Notes: generated from the letters alone by a model not told the origin. A DNA stretch of 64,000 nucleotides from Chloroflexota bacterium (GCA_016219275.1 JACRBM010000021.1:1-64000); one strand, 5' to 3'; shown: positions 43,055-54,176, counted from the stretch's first letter. Made by a program: numbers and translations.

Positions 43055-44110
43055 GTGAACTTTCTCAATGAAACAATTGCGCAGATCCAACCGCTCGACG
43101 CGAACGCGCTGAATGCGGCGCGCGCGCGGCAAGACCAACTGACCAAACCCCAGGGCGCGATGGGACGACTCGAAACGCTTTCGATTCAACTTGCCGGCAT
43201 CACCGCGCAGCCGCGTCCGCGATTCAAACAGCCCGCGGTCATTATGATGGCGGGCGATCACGGCGTCGCGCGGCAAGGCGTCAGTGCGTATCCCGCCGAA
43301 GTGACCCCACAAATGGTGTTCAACTTTTTGCAGGGCGGCGCGGCGATCAACGTGCTCGCGCGACACGTCGGCGCGCGCGTCGTCGTCGTAGATATGGGCG
43401 TCGCGAGCGACATGCCGGCGCATCCGAATTTGGTCAACGCGAAAATCGCGCTCGGCACGCGCGATTTTTCGGTTGGTCCGGCGATGACGCGCGAGGAAGC
43501 GCAACGCGCGGTCGAAGCCGGGATTCGTGTGGTAACACACGAGATCGAACGCGGCGTGGACATTGTCGGCACTGGCGATATGGGCATCGGCAATACGACG
43601 CCGTCCGCCGCGATTGCCTCTGTCATCACGCGGCGCGCGGTGCGCGAAGTGACCGGGCGCGGCACAGGTGTGGACGACGCGGGACTCGCACGCAAGGTCG
43701 CGATGATTGAACGCGCGATTCAAGTCAATCAGCCGAACGCGAGCGACGCGCTCGACGTGCTCGGTGATGTCGGTGGATTCGAAATCGCCGGACTCGCGGG
43801 CGTGATGATCGGTGCGGCGTCCAAGCGCGTGCCGGTCGTGATTGACGGATTTATTTCCGGCGCGGCGGCGCTCATCGCGTACGGACTCACGCCGGCGGTG
43901 CAGCCGTACTTGATCGCCGCGCATCGCTCCGTCGAAATCGGTCATCGCGCGATTCTCGACCATCTGCGCGTCGAACCCTTGCTCGATCTCGATTTGCGAT
44001 TGGGCGAAGGCACCGGCGCGGCGCTCGGCATTTCGTTGTGTCTCGCCGCCGCGAAAATTCTCGACGAGATGGCGACGTTCGCGGATGCCGGCGTCTCTGA
44101 AAAAGCGTAA
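43055..44110 (+). CDS. cobT: nicotinate-nucleotide-dimethylbenzimidazole phosphoribosyltransferase
   Basis: 351 aa, usual length. Makes alpha-ribazole phosphate from a lower-ligand base and nicotinate mononucleotide. Motifs GDHGVARQGVSAYP, GTGDMGIGNTTPSAA and RLGEGTGAALG (catalytic Glu) are intact. GTG start with AAAGGAG 6 nt upstream; the longer upstream frame is rejected. Confidence 0.95.
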   Translation: MNFLNETIAQIQPLDANALNAARARQDQLTKPQGAMGRLETLSIQLAGITAQPRPRFKQPAVIMMAGDHGVARQGVSAYPAEVTPQMVFNFLQGGAAINVLARHVGARVVVVDMGVASDMPAHPNLVNAKIALGTRDFSVGPAMTREEAQRAVEAGIRVVTHEIERGVDIVGTGDMGIGNTTPSAAIASVITRRAVREVTGRGTGVDDAGLARKVAMIERAIQVNQPNASDALDVLGDVGGFEIAGLAGVMIGAASKRVPVVIDGFISGAAALIAYGLTPAVQPYLIAAHRSVEIGHRAILDHLRVEPLLDLDLRLGEGTGAALGISLCLAAAKILDEMATFADAGVSEKA

Positions 44111-44149
44111 TTGGTAATTGGTTATTACCAATTACCAATTACCAAATTT
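44109..44149. repeat. ATTGGTAATTGGT hairpin between cobT and cobS
   Basis: AATTGGTAATTGGTTATTAC with inverted ATTACCAATTACCAA; the 5' end overlaps the cobT stop codon. Confidence 0.75.
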
Positions 44150-44153
44150 TGTC

Positions 44154-44879
44154 ATGCGACTACTCGCCGCGCTCAGTTTCCTAACTTCAATCCCGATTCG
44201 CCGCGAATTCACGCCGAACCAGGTGGGACGTTCACTCGCGTTCTTTCCGGTCGTCGGCGCGCTGCTCGGCGCGATCCTGGTCGCGCTCGACGTGGTACTC
44301 GCGCGCGTCTTTCCATCGCTCGTCGTGAACGCGGGGTTGCTCGTGGCAACGATTCTGCTGACCGCCGCGCTGCATCTCGACGGGTGGATGGATTGTTGCG
44401 ATGGATTGTTCGGACACAAGACGCTCGACGCGCGATTGCGAATCATGCGCGAGCCGCAGGTCGGCGCGTTCGGTGTGGCGGGCGGCGTGTTGATGGTGTT
44501 ACTCAAATTCGCCGCGCTCGCAAGTTTGACGAGTCCACTGCGAACGCTCGCGCTCGTGATCGCCCCGGTCTTTTCGCGTTGGGCGATGGCGTACGCGGTG
44601 TTCGTTTATCCGTACGGACGCGCGTCGGGCAAGGGCAGTGTGTTCAAAGAAAACGCGCGCCGCGTGGATTTAATTATCGCGACGATTCTCGCGCTCGCGT
44701 TCACGCTTCCGCTGGTCGGCGGCGTCGCGATAGCCATCCTGGGTCTCGCGTGGCTCATCGCGATTCTCGTCGCGCGCTTTGCGATCGCACGCATCGAAGG
44801 ATTGACCGGCGACGTGTACGGCGCGATCAACGAGTGCGTTGAGGTTTTGCTGTGGCTGATGTTAACGATCCAATTCTAA
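44154..44879 (+). CDS. cobS: adenosylcobinamide-GDP ribazoletransferase
   Basis: 241 aa integral-membrane CobS/CobV. RLLAALSFLTSIPIRREF at the start and the DGWMDCCDGLFG catalytic block are intact; five or six membrane segments. It joins GDP-cobinamide to alpha-ribazole. The last 28 nt overlap cbiZ. Confidence 0.94.
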   Translation: MRLLAALSFLTSIPIRREFTPNQVGRSLAFFPVVGALLGAILVALDVVLARVFPSLVVNAGLLVATILLTAALHLDGWMDCCDGLFGHKTLDARLRIMREPQVGAFGVAGGVLMVLLKFAALASLTSPLRTLALVIAPVFSRWAMAYAVFVYPYGRASGKGSVFKENARRVDLIIATILALAFTLPLVGGVAIAILGLAWLIAILVARFAIARIEGLTGDVYGAINECVEVLLWLMLTIQF

Positions 44880-45511
44880 TTCCCGGTATCGCGCTCGCGA
44901 TAGATGAACGCGCGGTGCGTGTGGCGAGCGAGCGACCGCTCGCCGTGTTGAGTTCCGCCGTCGTTGGCGCAGAGTTGCGCGCGACGCGACACATCGTCAA
45001 CATGCACGTCGTCAAGGGTTATCATTGCGCGAATCCCGAAGACGATCTCACCGCGTTTGCCGCGCAGTGTGGCATCACTGAATTGTTCGTCGGTATGATG
45101 ACGGCGGCGTGGACGCAGAACGCGCGCGTTGCCATCGAAACGCACGCGGACATCTCGGTTGCCGCGATTGTCACCGCGGGCTTGGGCAACGCGATGAATG
45201 TGGGCGTCTCTCCGCCGCGCGCGCTGAGCGCGGGAACGATCAACATCATCTTGCTGATTGACGCCGCGTTGACGCAAGCCGCGCAAGCAAACGCGATCAT
45301 CACCGCGACCGAAGCGAAAACGATGACACTGATCGAACGCGATGCGCGCACACGCGACGGCGACCGTGCAAGTGGCACGTCCACCGATTCCGTCGTCGTC
45401 GCGTGTACAAATCGCGGCGAGCCGATGCGCTACGCCGGTTCGGCGACAGTTGTCGGTTGGCTCATCGGTCGCGCGGTGCGCCGCGCGCTGGGATGGATGC
45501 CGGGGAAATAG
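44852..45511 (+). CDS. cbiZ: adenosylcobinamide amidohydrolase
   Basis: 219 aa CbiZ family (VLSSAVVGAELRATRHIVN; TAGLGNAMNVG; GTINIILLID; TDSVVVACTNRGE). It cuts the aminopropanol side chain so that foreign corrinoids can be rebuilt as cobalamin. Start is GTG inside the cobS end. With CobD, CobU, CobT and CobS it allows corrinoid remodelling. Confidence 0.92.
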   Translation: MADVNDPILIPGIALAIDERAVRVASERPLAVLSSAVVGAELRATRHIVNMHVVKGYHCANPEDDLTAFAAQCGITELFVGMMTAAWTQNARVAIETHADISVAAIVTAGLGNAMNVGVSPPRALSAGTINIILLIDAALTQAAQANAIITATEAKTMTLIERDARTRDGDRASGTSTDSVVVACTNRGEPMRYAGSATVVGWLIGRAVRRALGWMPGK

Positions 45512-45523
45512 TGTTCGGTGTCT

Positions 45524-45568
45524 AGTATTCAGTGTTCAGTGTTCAGTCTCAACACTGAATACTGAATA
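45524..45568. repeat. AGTATTCAGTGTTCAGT hairpin
   Basis: Left arm AGTATTCAGTGTTCAGTGTT, right arm AACACTGAATACT. It directly abuts the MITE at 45567. Confidence 0.75.
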
Positions 45569-45687
45569 GACTTTATTGGAAACAACTTTTGTCTCTCGCC
45601 AAGACGCAAAGCACGCAAAGAAGCATATTGAAAAAACTTGCGTTCTTGGCGGCTTGGCGAGATATGCCTTATTCCCGATAATGTCTA
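45567..45687 (+). mobile_element. 121-bp MITE-like element, copy 1
   Basis: Ends TAGACTTTATTGG and ATAATGTCTA are imperfect terminal inverted repeats; TA at each end suits a TA target duplication. Interior has CTCGCCAAGACGCAAAGC and CTTGGCGGCTTGGCGAG. An inverted copy of identical length lies at 51668-51788. Confidence 0.75.
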
Positions 45688-45725
45688 ATACTGTTGACTG
45701 CTGACTATCCCACTGTCTCACTGAA

Positions 45726-46652
45726 ATGACTGCTCTCCTGATACTCTTGCTTGCAATCGCAATTGACCTCGCGCTCGGCGATCCGCCAACGGCGCTGCAC
45801 CCGACTGGTTGGATGGGGCAGTGGCTTTACCTTGGCAAGAAGTGTTCGCCGCAACGGGGTGCGCTCGCGCAATTTGTTTTTGGCGTTTTGCTCATCATCC
45901 TGGGTGCGCTCTTGTTCGCGTTGCCCGCGTATTTTGGTTTGAACGCATTGCACGCGTGGAACGACATCGCCTTTGTCATTGTCAGCGCGATGATTTTGAA
46001 GACGACCTTCACGTTGCGCGGCTTGATGCGCGCCGCGCGCGATACGCAACGCGCGCTCGACGCGCACGACCTGGTTGAAGCGCGACGGCTCGTCGCGTGG
46101 CATCTCGTCAGCCGCGATACGCGCACACTCGACGAGCCGCATGTCGTTTCGGCGACGGTCGAATCGGTCGCCGAAAATATCGCGGATAGTTTTGTCGCGC
46201 CGCTGTTGTTTTTTGCGTTGTTCGGCGTGCCTGGCGCGCTCGCGTATCGTTTGGTCAATACCGCCGACGCGATCATCGGTTATCACGGCGCGACCGAGTA
46301 TCTGGGCAAGTTCGCCGCGCGGCTCGACGATGTGCTCAACTGGATTCCCGCGCGCGTGTCCGGCGCGCTCGTGGTGATCGCCGCGTTCATCGCGCGTGCG
46401 AATGCGCGCAACGCGTGGCGCGTGATGCTGCGCGATTACGCGCGCACCGAAAGCCCCAACGCCGGGTGGACGATGAGCGCGATGGCGGGCGCGCTCGATA
46501 CGCAACTCGAAAAAATCGCGCACTACCAACTTGGCGACGCAACGCGCGCGACTGTACCTGGGATGATCTCGCAATCGTTGTGCGTGATGTTCATTGCATC
46601 GTTATCCTGGGTCGTATTGCTTTCTGCCTACTGCCTACTGCTTTCTGAATAA
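45726..46652 (+). CDS. cobD: adenosylcobinamide-phosphate synthase
   Basis: 308 aa CbiB/CobD membrane protein (LAIAIDLALGDPPTALHPTG; VESVAENIADSFVAPL; RLVNTADAIIGYH; ARTESPNAGWTMSAMAGAL). It attaches aminopropanol phosphate to cobyric acid. The C-terminal residues (SAYCLLLSE) come from a CTGCCTACTG repeat tract at 46620-46650. Confidence 0.93.
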   Translation: MTALLILLLAIAIDLALGDPPTALHPTGWMGQWLYLGKKCSPQRGALAQFVFGVLLIILGALLFALPAYFGLNALHAWNDIAFVIVSAMILKTTFTLRGLMRAARDTQRALDAHDLVEARRLVAWHLVSRDTRTLDEPHVVSATVESVAENIADSFVAPLLFFALFGVPGALAYRLVNTADAIIGYHGATEYLGKFAARLDDVLNWIPARVSGALVVIAAFIARANARNAWRVMLRDYARTESPNAGWTMSAMAGALDTQLEKIAHYQLGDATRATVPGMISQSLCVMFIASLSWVVLLSAYCLLLSE

Positions 46653-46660
46653 TCACTGCC

Positions 46661-47737
46661 ATGTCTATCAAACCCCGCCCAGAACTAGACGCTGTCCGCG
46701 CCGCAACGCACGGCGGCTTTCATGCCGACGAGTGGAACGCGCTCGGTGCGGTGATTGATTTTTCGTCGAACGTCAATCCGTTCGGCGTGTCGCCGCGCGT
46801 GCGCGAGGCGTTGGCGCGCGTTTCGTTCGAGCGACATCCCGACCCGGACGCGAGCGAACTGCGCGACGCGATTGCAAATCGTTTGGGAGTTTCGCCCGAT
46901 CACATCGTCGTCGGCAACGGCTCGCTCGAATCGATTCGCGGCGTTGCGCTCGCGTACTTGCGTCCAGGGGACACCGCGCTCATCGTCGGTCCCACGTTCG
47001 GCGAGTATCGCGTCGGCGCGCAGATCATGGGCGCGCGCATCGTCCAGGTTGATGCACGCGCGCGCGACGAGTTTCGCCTGGATGTGAACGCGCTTGCCGC
47101 GCGCGTCGCCAAAGAAAAACCGCGCCTCGCGTTCATCTGCAATCCGAACAATCCGACCGGCGCGTACTTGACGCGCGAGCAAATCGAAATGCTCGTCGCC
47201 GCGTCCGACGAAACGTTGTGGGTACTCGACGAGGCGTTTGTCGCGTTTATGCAAGACGAAGAACGCGTGATTGCGAAGCGGGCAAACGTGGTTGCGATGC
47301 GTTCGATGACCAAGCATTACGCGATCCCTGGGTTACGACTTGGGTACGCAGTCGCGCATCCCGACATCGTTGCCGCGCTTGCCAAGGTGCGCGCGCCGTG
47401 GAGCGTCAACGCGATGGCGCAAGCCGCTGGACTCGCGGTGTTGCAAGACGACGCGTTTCTGCGCGACACGCTCGCGCGCATTCGCGCGGCATCGCAAGAA
47501 TTGCGCGATGGCATCACGCGGCTCGGTTGGCGCGTGATACCATCGGCGGTTCACTTTTTTCTCGTCGAGGTCGGCGACGCGCGCGCGTTTCGCGCCGCGC
47601 TCGCGCAACGCGGATGCCTCGTGCGCGATTGCGCGTCATTCGGCTTGCCGGAATTCGTGCGCCTCGCGACGCGTACACCCGCAGAAAACACGCGCTTGAT
47701 CACGGCGTTGGAATCACTCAACCTTGCGAAGGTTTAG
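46661..47737 (+). CDS. threonine-phosphate decarboxylase-like PLP enzyme
   Basis: 358 aa fold-type I PLP enzyme of the HisC/CobD(CobC) group; PLP Lys218 (MTKHYAIPGLRLGYA) and NPNNPTGAYL are present. In a cob operon the likely role is making aminopropanol phosphate for CobD from threonine phosphate. It could be a histidinol-phosphate aminotransferase, but HGGFHADE at the start is typical of the cobalamin type. The stop codon is in the loop of a 13-bp hairpin. Confidence 0.88.
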   Translation: MSIKPRPELDAVRAATHGGFHADEWNALGAVIDFSSNVNPFGVSPRVREALARVSFERHPDPDASELRDAIANRLGVSPDHIVVGNGSLESIRGVALAYLRPGDTALIVGPTFGEYRVGAQIMGARIVQVDARARDEFRLDVNALAARVAKEKPRLAFICNPNNPTGAYLTREQIEMLVAASDETLWVLDEAFVAFMQDEERVIAKRANVVAMRSMTKHYAIPGLRLGYAVAHPDIVAALAKVRAPWSVNAMAQAAGLAVLQDDAFLRDTLARIRAASQELRDGITRLGWRVIPSAVHFFLVEVGDARAFRAALAQRGCLVRDCASFGLPEFVRLATRTPAENTRLITALESLNLAKV

Positions 47738-47750
47738 AACCTTCGCAAGG
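47722..47750 (+). terminator. hairpin with the stop codon in its loop
   Basis: CCTTGCGAAGGTT (47722-47734) and AACCTTCGCAAGG (47738-47750) around TAG, which is the stop codon of the preceding gene. Confidence 0.75.
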
Positions 47751-47770
47751 ATTTCTGCATAATCCTCGAA

Positions 47771-48385
47771 ATGACGAAACTGATTTTGGTTCGGCACGGC
47801 GAAACGACGTGGAACGACGAGCGACGTTTTCAGGGACACCTGGATGTGCCGCTCAACGCGCGCGGTTGGCGACAGGCGGAGCAACTCGGCGCGCGTTTTG
47901 CGGGCGAAACGATTCACGCGATTTACACGAGCGATCTGCGGCGTGCGCGCGACACGGCAGAGGTGATCGCGTCGCGCGCGAACAAGCCACTTGTCGTCGA
48001 GCCGCGCTTGCGCGAAGCGTGCATGGGCGAATTGCAGGGGATGACGTACGCCGACGTTCACGCGCGCTGGTTCCCCAACGTCGCGACGATGCCGAGTTAT
48101 TTTGTGGACGATGCGCCAGCGGGTGTCGAGTCGTTGCGTGAATTGCAAGCGCGGTTGGTCAGTGCGGTCAACGACATCGCCGCACGGTATGTAAACGAAA
48201 CGGTGTTGATTGTCAATCACGGCGCGGGCTTGCGCGCGCTCTTTTGTGCGTGGCTCGGTATTGAGTTGTCCGCGTACTGGAAGTTGTGTTCCGACAGCGG
48301 CTCGGTTTCCATCGTGCGTGTGACCGAAGCGGGTGTGGTCGTCGAGTTGTTGAACGATACATCGCATTTGGGGAACGACCGCTGA
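47771..48385 (+). CDS. cobC: alpha-ribazole phosphatase (histidine phosphatase)
   Basis: 204 aa. Phospho-His motif LVRHGETTW at the start, HLDVPLNARG and the second His in IVNHGAGLRAL. Removes the phosphate of alpha-ribazole phosphate or adenosylcobalamin phosphate. Assignment to CobC rather than another phosphoglycerate-mutase-like enzyme rests on the operon. Confidence 0.85.
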   Translation: MTKLILVRHGETTWNDERRFQGHLDVPLNARGWRQAEQLGARFAGETIHAIYTSDLRRARDTAEVIASRANKPLVVEPRLREACMGELQGMTYADVHARWFPNVATMPSYFVDDAPAGVESLRELQARLVSAVNDIAARYVNETVLIVNHGAGLRALFCAWLGIELSAYWKLCSDSGSVSIVRVTEAGVVVELLNDTSHLGNDR

Positions 48386-48443
48386 CGACTGACCGCCGAC
48401 CGCCGCGAATCATCTGCGGTCGGCGGTCGGTGGTCGGCGGTCA
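48384..48443. repeat. GACCGCCGACC hairpin before cobQ
   Basis: GACTGACCGCCGACCGCCGC (left) and GCGGTCGGCGGTCGGTGGTC (right), with CGAATCATCT between them. It fills the gap before the GGAG of cobQ. Confidence 0.8.
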
Positions 48444-48456
48444 CTCGGAGAGTTTA

Positions 48457-50019
<1,563 letters not shown>

Positions 50020-50020
50020 G

Positions 50021-50560
50021 ATGAACAAACGATTCGTGTTCATTCTCGGCGGCGCGCGGAGCGGCAAGACGCGCCATGCGCTTGAACTCGCGCCGCAACT
50101 TGGCGCGCGCGTGACCTATCTCGCGACTGCCGAGCCGGGCGACGACGAGATGCGGACGCGCATCGCGCATCATCGCACCGAACGACCCGCGCACTGGCAG
50201 ACCATCGAAGCCGCGCGCAACATTGGCGATGCGCTCGCGCGTGTGGACGCGGATGTGGTCTTGCTCGATTGCATCACCTTGCTCGTCACGAACGCGATGC
50301 TCGCGGCTGGCGAGCACGCGACGTTCGAGGAGCAACAGGCGTGCGTGAACGCGGAGATCGAAGCATTGCTCGCAGCGTATCGCGCCGGCAATTTCACGCT
50401 CGTCGCCGTATCGAACGAGGTCGGGCTAGGCGTTGTGCCGGAGTATCCGCTCGGACGCGCGTATCGCGATTTGCTCGGCTGGGCGAATCAACATCTCGCG
50501 CGCGCGGCGGATGAGGCGCTGTTTATGGTTGCCGGGCTAGCGATGAAGGTCAAGGGGTAG
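50021..50560 (+). CDS. cobU: adenosylcobinamide kinase / guanylyltransferase
   Basis: 179 aa. P-loop GGARSGKTRHALE at 10-22, TAEPGDDEMRTRIAHHR (guanylylated His region) and VSNEVGLGVVPE. It phosphorylates adenosylcobinamide and links GMP. It follows the cobQ stop after one base. Confidence 0.94.
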   Translation: MNKRFVFILGGARSGKTRHALELAPQLGARVTYLATAEPGDDEMRTRIAHHRTERPAHWQTIEAARNIGDALARVDADVVLLDCITLLVTNAMLAAGEHATFEEQQACVNAEIEALLAAYRAGNFTLVAVSNEVGLGVVPEYPLGRAYRDLLGWANQHLARAADEALFMVAGLAMKVKG

Positions 50561-50573
50561 GAACATCCACGAG

Positions 50574-50633
50574 TGTCGTTGCGATCGAAGCGAAGCAATC
50601 CCTAATTCGCTTGTGGGGGATTGCTTCGTCGGC
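50574..50633. repeat. REP-like palindrome, diverged copy 3
   Basis: GTCGTTGCGATCGAAGCGAA and CCCC..GGGGATTGCTTCGTC resemble copies at 24580 and 40331; outer arms have decayed. Confidence 0.6.
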
Positions 50634-50749
50634 ACAAACCGCCTTCTCCATTAGACTACAGTAAGGTATAATGTGGACTGACCGAAGACGGATGGAACAA
50701 GTCTATACGCTCCTTTAAGCATCGAGCTCCGATTGCGAATCAGACTCCA

Positions 50750-51686
50750 TTGTCTACAACCCGTTATTTTGTAGGTCTCGACATTGCCGCGGAGACCTTC
50801 ATGGCAGCCCTTGGTACGACGCCGTGGAAGTTGCTCGTCCGAGCCAACCAGTTTCCAAACTCGGCGGACGGGTTTCGGCAGTTGACCCAATGGTTGCACG
50901 AGCACGACTGCACGCTCGAGCAAACGGTTTTGTGATGGAAGAGATGGGCGTGTATGGCGAAGCCCTCGCCTATTACCTGGTGGCTCAAAAATATGCCATA
51001 GTGATCGAGCCGCCTTTGAGGGTCCGCGTGCCTTCACGCCCGCGAGTCCTAAAACGGATGCGGTGGACAGTGAGCAAATTGCCGAATACGCCTGTCGCTA
51101 CAGCGACGAACTGATGCTCTGGCAGCCGTCGAGCGAACTGGTCGAACAATTGCAGGGCTGGCTCACCACGCGCGAACAGTTGGTTCAGCAAGCGACCGCA
51201 CAGCAGAACGCCTTGCGCGGGTTACGGCGCCAAGTCGTCCGCATCGCGTTCGCCGAGCAGGTCTATGAACACATGATCACCGAAACTCGCTCGCGCAATA
51301 AAGCCCTGGAGCAAGAAATCTATTGCTTGATTGACCAACATCCCACCGCACATCGTTTGCTGACTTGGCTCGTCACCATTCCGGGCGTGGGGCTCTTGCT
51401 GGCGGCGCACATCTTGGTACTCACGCACTGTGCGATGCACCCGTTTCCAGCCCCCAAACTCGCGACGCATCTTGGGATTGCGCCCATTGCTCGCGAAAGT
51501 GGCACATCCGTCTATGCCCACCTCACCTCGCGTCATTATGGTCCGAGCCAACCGCGCAAGTTACTGCATTTGGCGGCGCGTTCGGTCAGCACGCACGACA
51601 AACACTTTCGGGCGTACTACGCGAGGAAGGTCGCGGAAAGCAAAGCCAAAAAACTTGTTTTGAATAATAGACATTATCGGGAATAA
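50750..51686 (+). pseudogene. IS110-family transposase, frameshifted
   Basis: Fragments of one IS110 transposase lie in three frames: RYFVGLDIAAETFMAAL (DEDD start), then EEMGVYGEALAYYL after a shift near 50930, and DAVDSEQIAEYACRYSD after another near 51020, continuing through the transposase-20 domain (IPGVGLLLAAHILVLTH; HLGIAPIARESGTSVY) to a stop at 51686. The shifts need two separate indels, so it is dead. The final residues come from the MITE at 51668. A TATAAT box at 50667-50672 precedes it. Confidence 0.88.
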
Positions 51687-51788
51687 GACATCTCTCGCCA
51701 AGCCGCCAAGAACGCCAAGTTTTTTAAGATGATTCTTTACGTGCCTTGCGTCTTGGCGCGAGGTAAAAGTTGTTTCCGATAAAGTCTA
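51668..51788 (-). mobile_element. 121-bp MITE-like element, copy 2
   Basis: Inverted copy of 45567-45687, same length, about 85% identical by eye. It sits at the 3' end of the IS110 remnant and supplies its last codons. Terminal repeats TAGACATTATCGG and CCGATAAAGTCTA. Confidence 0.75.
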
Positions 51789-51941
51789 ATGTGGCGAACA
51801 AGCTCGTGCGCATTATTTGCGCCATCCTGGAAAGCCAGACGGACTATGACGCGAACGATGGCAGGCGCAAATCAGCATTGGTCAAAAATTAGCCAAAAAT
51901 TAGGTCTGGACAAAATCATCAATGACAGGCGGAGGGGGGCT
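51789..51941. other. gap between MITE and ssnA
   Basis: No gene or promoter is convincing. The last bases (GGCGGAGGGGGGCT) hold the ribosome site of ssnA. Confidence 0.4.
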
Positions 51942-53300
51942 ATGCTCATCACGAACGGCACAGTCATTATGCTTGGCGCGCAAAACCGCGTCATCGAAAA
52001 CGGCGGGGTGTATGTTCGCGGCGACAAGATCGCAGACATTGGCACAACCAAATTACTACTTACCAATTACCCGGATGCCGAACGCCTCGACGCGCGCGGC
52101 AAACTCATCATGCCCGGCAGTATCGTTGGGCACACGCATTTCTACGGCGCGTTCGCGCGCGGCATGGCGATCCCAGGTTCTGCGCCCGCGAACCAGCCGC
52201 GAAATTTTCCGCAGATTCTCGAAAACCTGTGGTGGAAGATTGATCGCGCGCTCACGCTCGACGATTGCAAACTCTCCGCGCTCGTCTGCCTCGCGGACGC
52301 AATTCGCAATGGTACGACCACCCTGATTGACCATCACGCCAGTCCCAACGCGATTGACGGCTCGCTTGACGCGATTGCGGATGCGGTGCTCGAATCCGGC
52401 TTGCGCGCATCGTTGTGCTACGAAGTGACGGATCGGAATGGCAGCGCGGGTGCAAGAGCCGGGATCGAGGAAAATATCCGGTTCATCAAACGAATTCGCC
52501 ATTCGCCATTCGCCATTCGCCAGCGCCTCGGCGCTTCGTTCGGCTTGCACGCATCGTTCACCGTGTCTGACAAAACATTGGAAAAGTGTCTCGATGAAGT
52601 TGAGGGGTTGCCCACCGGCTTTCACGTTCACGTTGGCGAAGACGTTGCGGACGAGGATGATTCACTGAGCAAGTACGGAATGCGCGTCGTAGATCGCTTG
52701 CACGCGCGCGGTGTGCTTGGCGCGAAATCTATCGCGGTGCATTGCGTCAACGCGGACATCGGCGAAATCGAATTGCTGCGCCAAACGAAAACGCACGTCG
52801 CGCACAATCCGCGCTCGAATATGAACAACGCGGTCGGCGTTGCCGACATCCTGGGTATGTTGCGGCGCGGCGTGAATGTCGGCTTGGGCAACGATGGGTT
52901 CTCCAACAATCATTTTGCGGAAATGAAATTCGCGTACCTCTTGCACAAAGCCACGCGACGCGATCCGCGTGTGATGGGCGCGGACCAGGTTTTGCAAATG
53001 GCGTACGCGAACAATGCAAACATCGCGCAAGTGTTTTGGAAGCCGCGTGTAGGCGAGTTGTCGGTCGGCGCGTTCGCGGACATTATCCTCCTCGACTATG
53101 TTCCATTCACGCCGTTGACTGCTGGCAATTTCCCGTGGCAACTCATTTTTGGCATTGATGGCGGACATGTCACGCACACAATTTGCGCCGGCAAACTGCT
53201 GATGAAAGACCGCGAACTGCTCACGCTCGACGAAGAAGCGATTGCGGCGCGAGCGCGTGAACGCGCGGCGCAAGTTTGGAAGCGCGTGCAAACGATGTAG
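51942..53300 (+). CDS. ssnA: SsnA-type amidohydrolase
   Basis: 452 aa metal-dependent hydrolase: IMPGSIVGHTHFYGAF (His-x-His), the FHVHVGED His, the AVHCVNADI His and the GLGNDGFSNNHFAEM Asp. SsnA proteins occur with selenium-dependent molybdenum hydroxylases; the next gene is yqeB of the same system. The substrate is unsettled. Two short repeat tracts are translated in frame: TKLLLTNYPDA near residue 38 and RHSPFAIRQ near residue 188 (CGCCATT units at 52493-52522). GGAGG lies before the ATG. Confidence 0.88.
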   Translation: MLITNGTVIMLGAQNRVIENGGVYVRGDKIADIGTTKLLLTNYPDAERLDARGKLIMPGSIVGHTHFYGAFARGMAIPGSAPANQPRNFPQILENLWWKIDRALTLDDCKLSALVCLADAIRNGTTTLIDHHASPNAIDGSLDAIADAVLESGLRASLCYEVTDRNGSAGARAGIEENIRFIKRIRHSPFAIRQRLGASFGLHASFTVSDKTLEKCLDEVEGLPTGFHVHVGEDVADEDDSLSKYGMRVVDRLHARGVLGAKSIAVHCVNADIGEIELLRQTKTHVAHNPRSNMNNAVGVADILGMLRRGVNVGLGNDGFSNNHFAEMKFAYLLHKATRRDPRVMGADQVLQMAYANNANIAQVFWKPRVGELSVGAFADIILLDYVPFTPLTAGNFPWQLIFGIDGGHVTHTICAGKLLMKDRELLTLDEEAIAARARERAAQVWKRVQTM

Positions 53301-53355
53301 CCGGTGTGTCGGATCGGCAATCCCAATTTCCAACATCTGATTTCCAATCTCGATC

Positions 53356-54174
53356 ATGTCTCTCTTTTCCCAAATCCGCATTCTCATCAAAGGTTCCGGC
53401 GACCTCGGCACCGGCGTGGCGTGGCGGTTACACAAGACTGGATTTCCCGTCGTTATCACCGAACTTGCCCAGCCACTCGTTGTCCGCCGCACGGTCGCAT
53501 TTGCGAGCGCGGTGTACGACGGCGCGATCACGGTTGAGGGCGTCACCGCGCGCCGCGCTGAATCATTCGAACACGCGCGCACACTTTTGGGTGCGGATGT
53601 GATTCCGGTGTTGGTTGATCCAGAGATGCGCGCGTGCGAATTTTTTGCGCCCCGCGTGTTGATTGATGCGGTCATGGCGAAGCGCAACACCGGCACGCGC
53701 ATCACGGACGCGCGCTTGGTGCTCGCGCTCGGTCCGGGATTTATACCGGGCGTGAACTGTCACGCGGTCGTCGAAACGCGTCGCGGGCACAACCTGGGAC
53801 GCGTGTGGTGGCATCGCGCGGCGGAAGCGAATACGGGCACGCCGGGCGAAATCGGCGGCAAGAGCACGGAACGCGTGCTACGCGCGCCGGTGGATGGGCG
53901 CATCATCGCGTTGCGTGAGATTGGCGATTACGTCGCGACGGGCGAAGTGATCGCGCGCGTGAGTGGTGCCGATGTGAGTGCGCCGTTCGATGGAATCTTG
54001 CGCGGACTCGTGCACGCGAGTTTGCCGGTTCACGCGGGCATGAAAATCGGCGACGTGGACCCGCGCGCAAATCGCGAGACGTGTTTTACGATCAGCGACA
54101 AGTCGCGCGCGATTGGCGGCGGCGCGCTCGAAGCGATTCTCACGTGGATGAATGGAAACCAGAATTCAGAATAA
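53356..54174 (+). CDS. yqeB: YqeB (EF2563-type) selenium-dependent molybdenum hydroxylase accessory
   Basis: 272 aa. Opening KGSGDLGTGVAWRLHKTGF and the middle GPGFIPGVNCHAVVETRRGHNLGRV follow this family, which accompanies selenium-dependent molybdenum hydroxylases. The enzyme reaction is unknown. It lies 55 nt after ssnA; a terminator follows the stop immediately. With the MoaD-MoaE gene at 37 kb it points to molybdenum hydroxylase maturation in this organism. Confidence 0.9.
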   Translation: MSLFSQIRILIKGSGDLGTGVAWRLHKTGFPVVITELAQPLVVRRTVAFASAVYDGAITVEGVTARRAESFEHARTLLGADVIPVLVDPEMRACEFFAPRVLIDAVMAKRNTGTRITDARLVLALGPGFIPGVNCHAVVETRRGHNLGRVWWHRAAEANTGTPGEIGGKSTERVLRAPVDGRIIALREIGDYVATGEVIARVSGADVSAPFDGILRGLVHASLPVHAGMKIGDVDPRANRETCFTISDKSRAIGGGALEAILTWMNGNQNSE

Positions 54175-54176
54175 AA

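Noticed and set aside
50750-51686. Programmed frameshift in the IS110 transposase
   Set aside because: Two shifts in different places, no slippery heptamer or stimulatory hairpin seen, and IS110 transposases are single-frame proteins.
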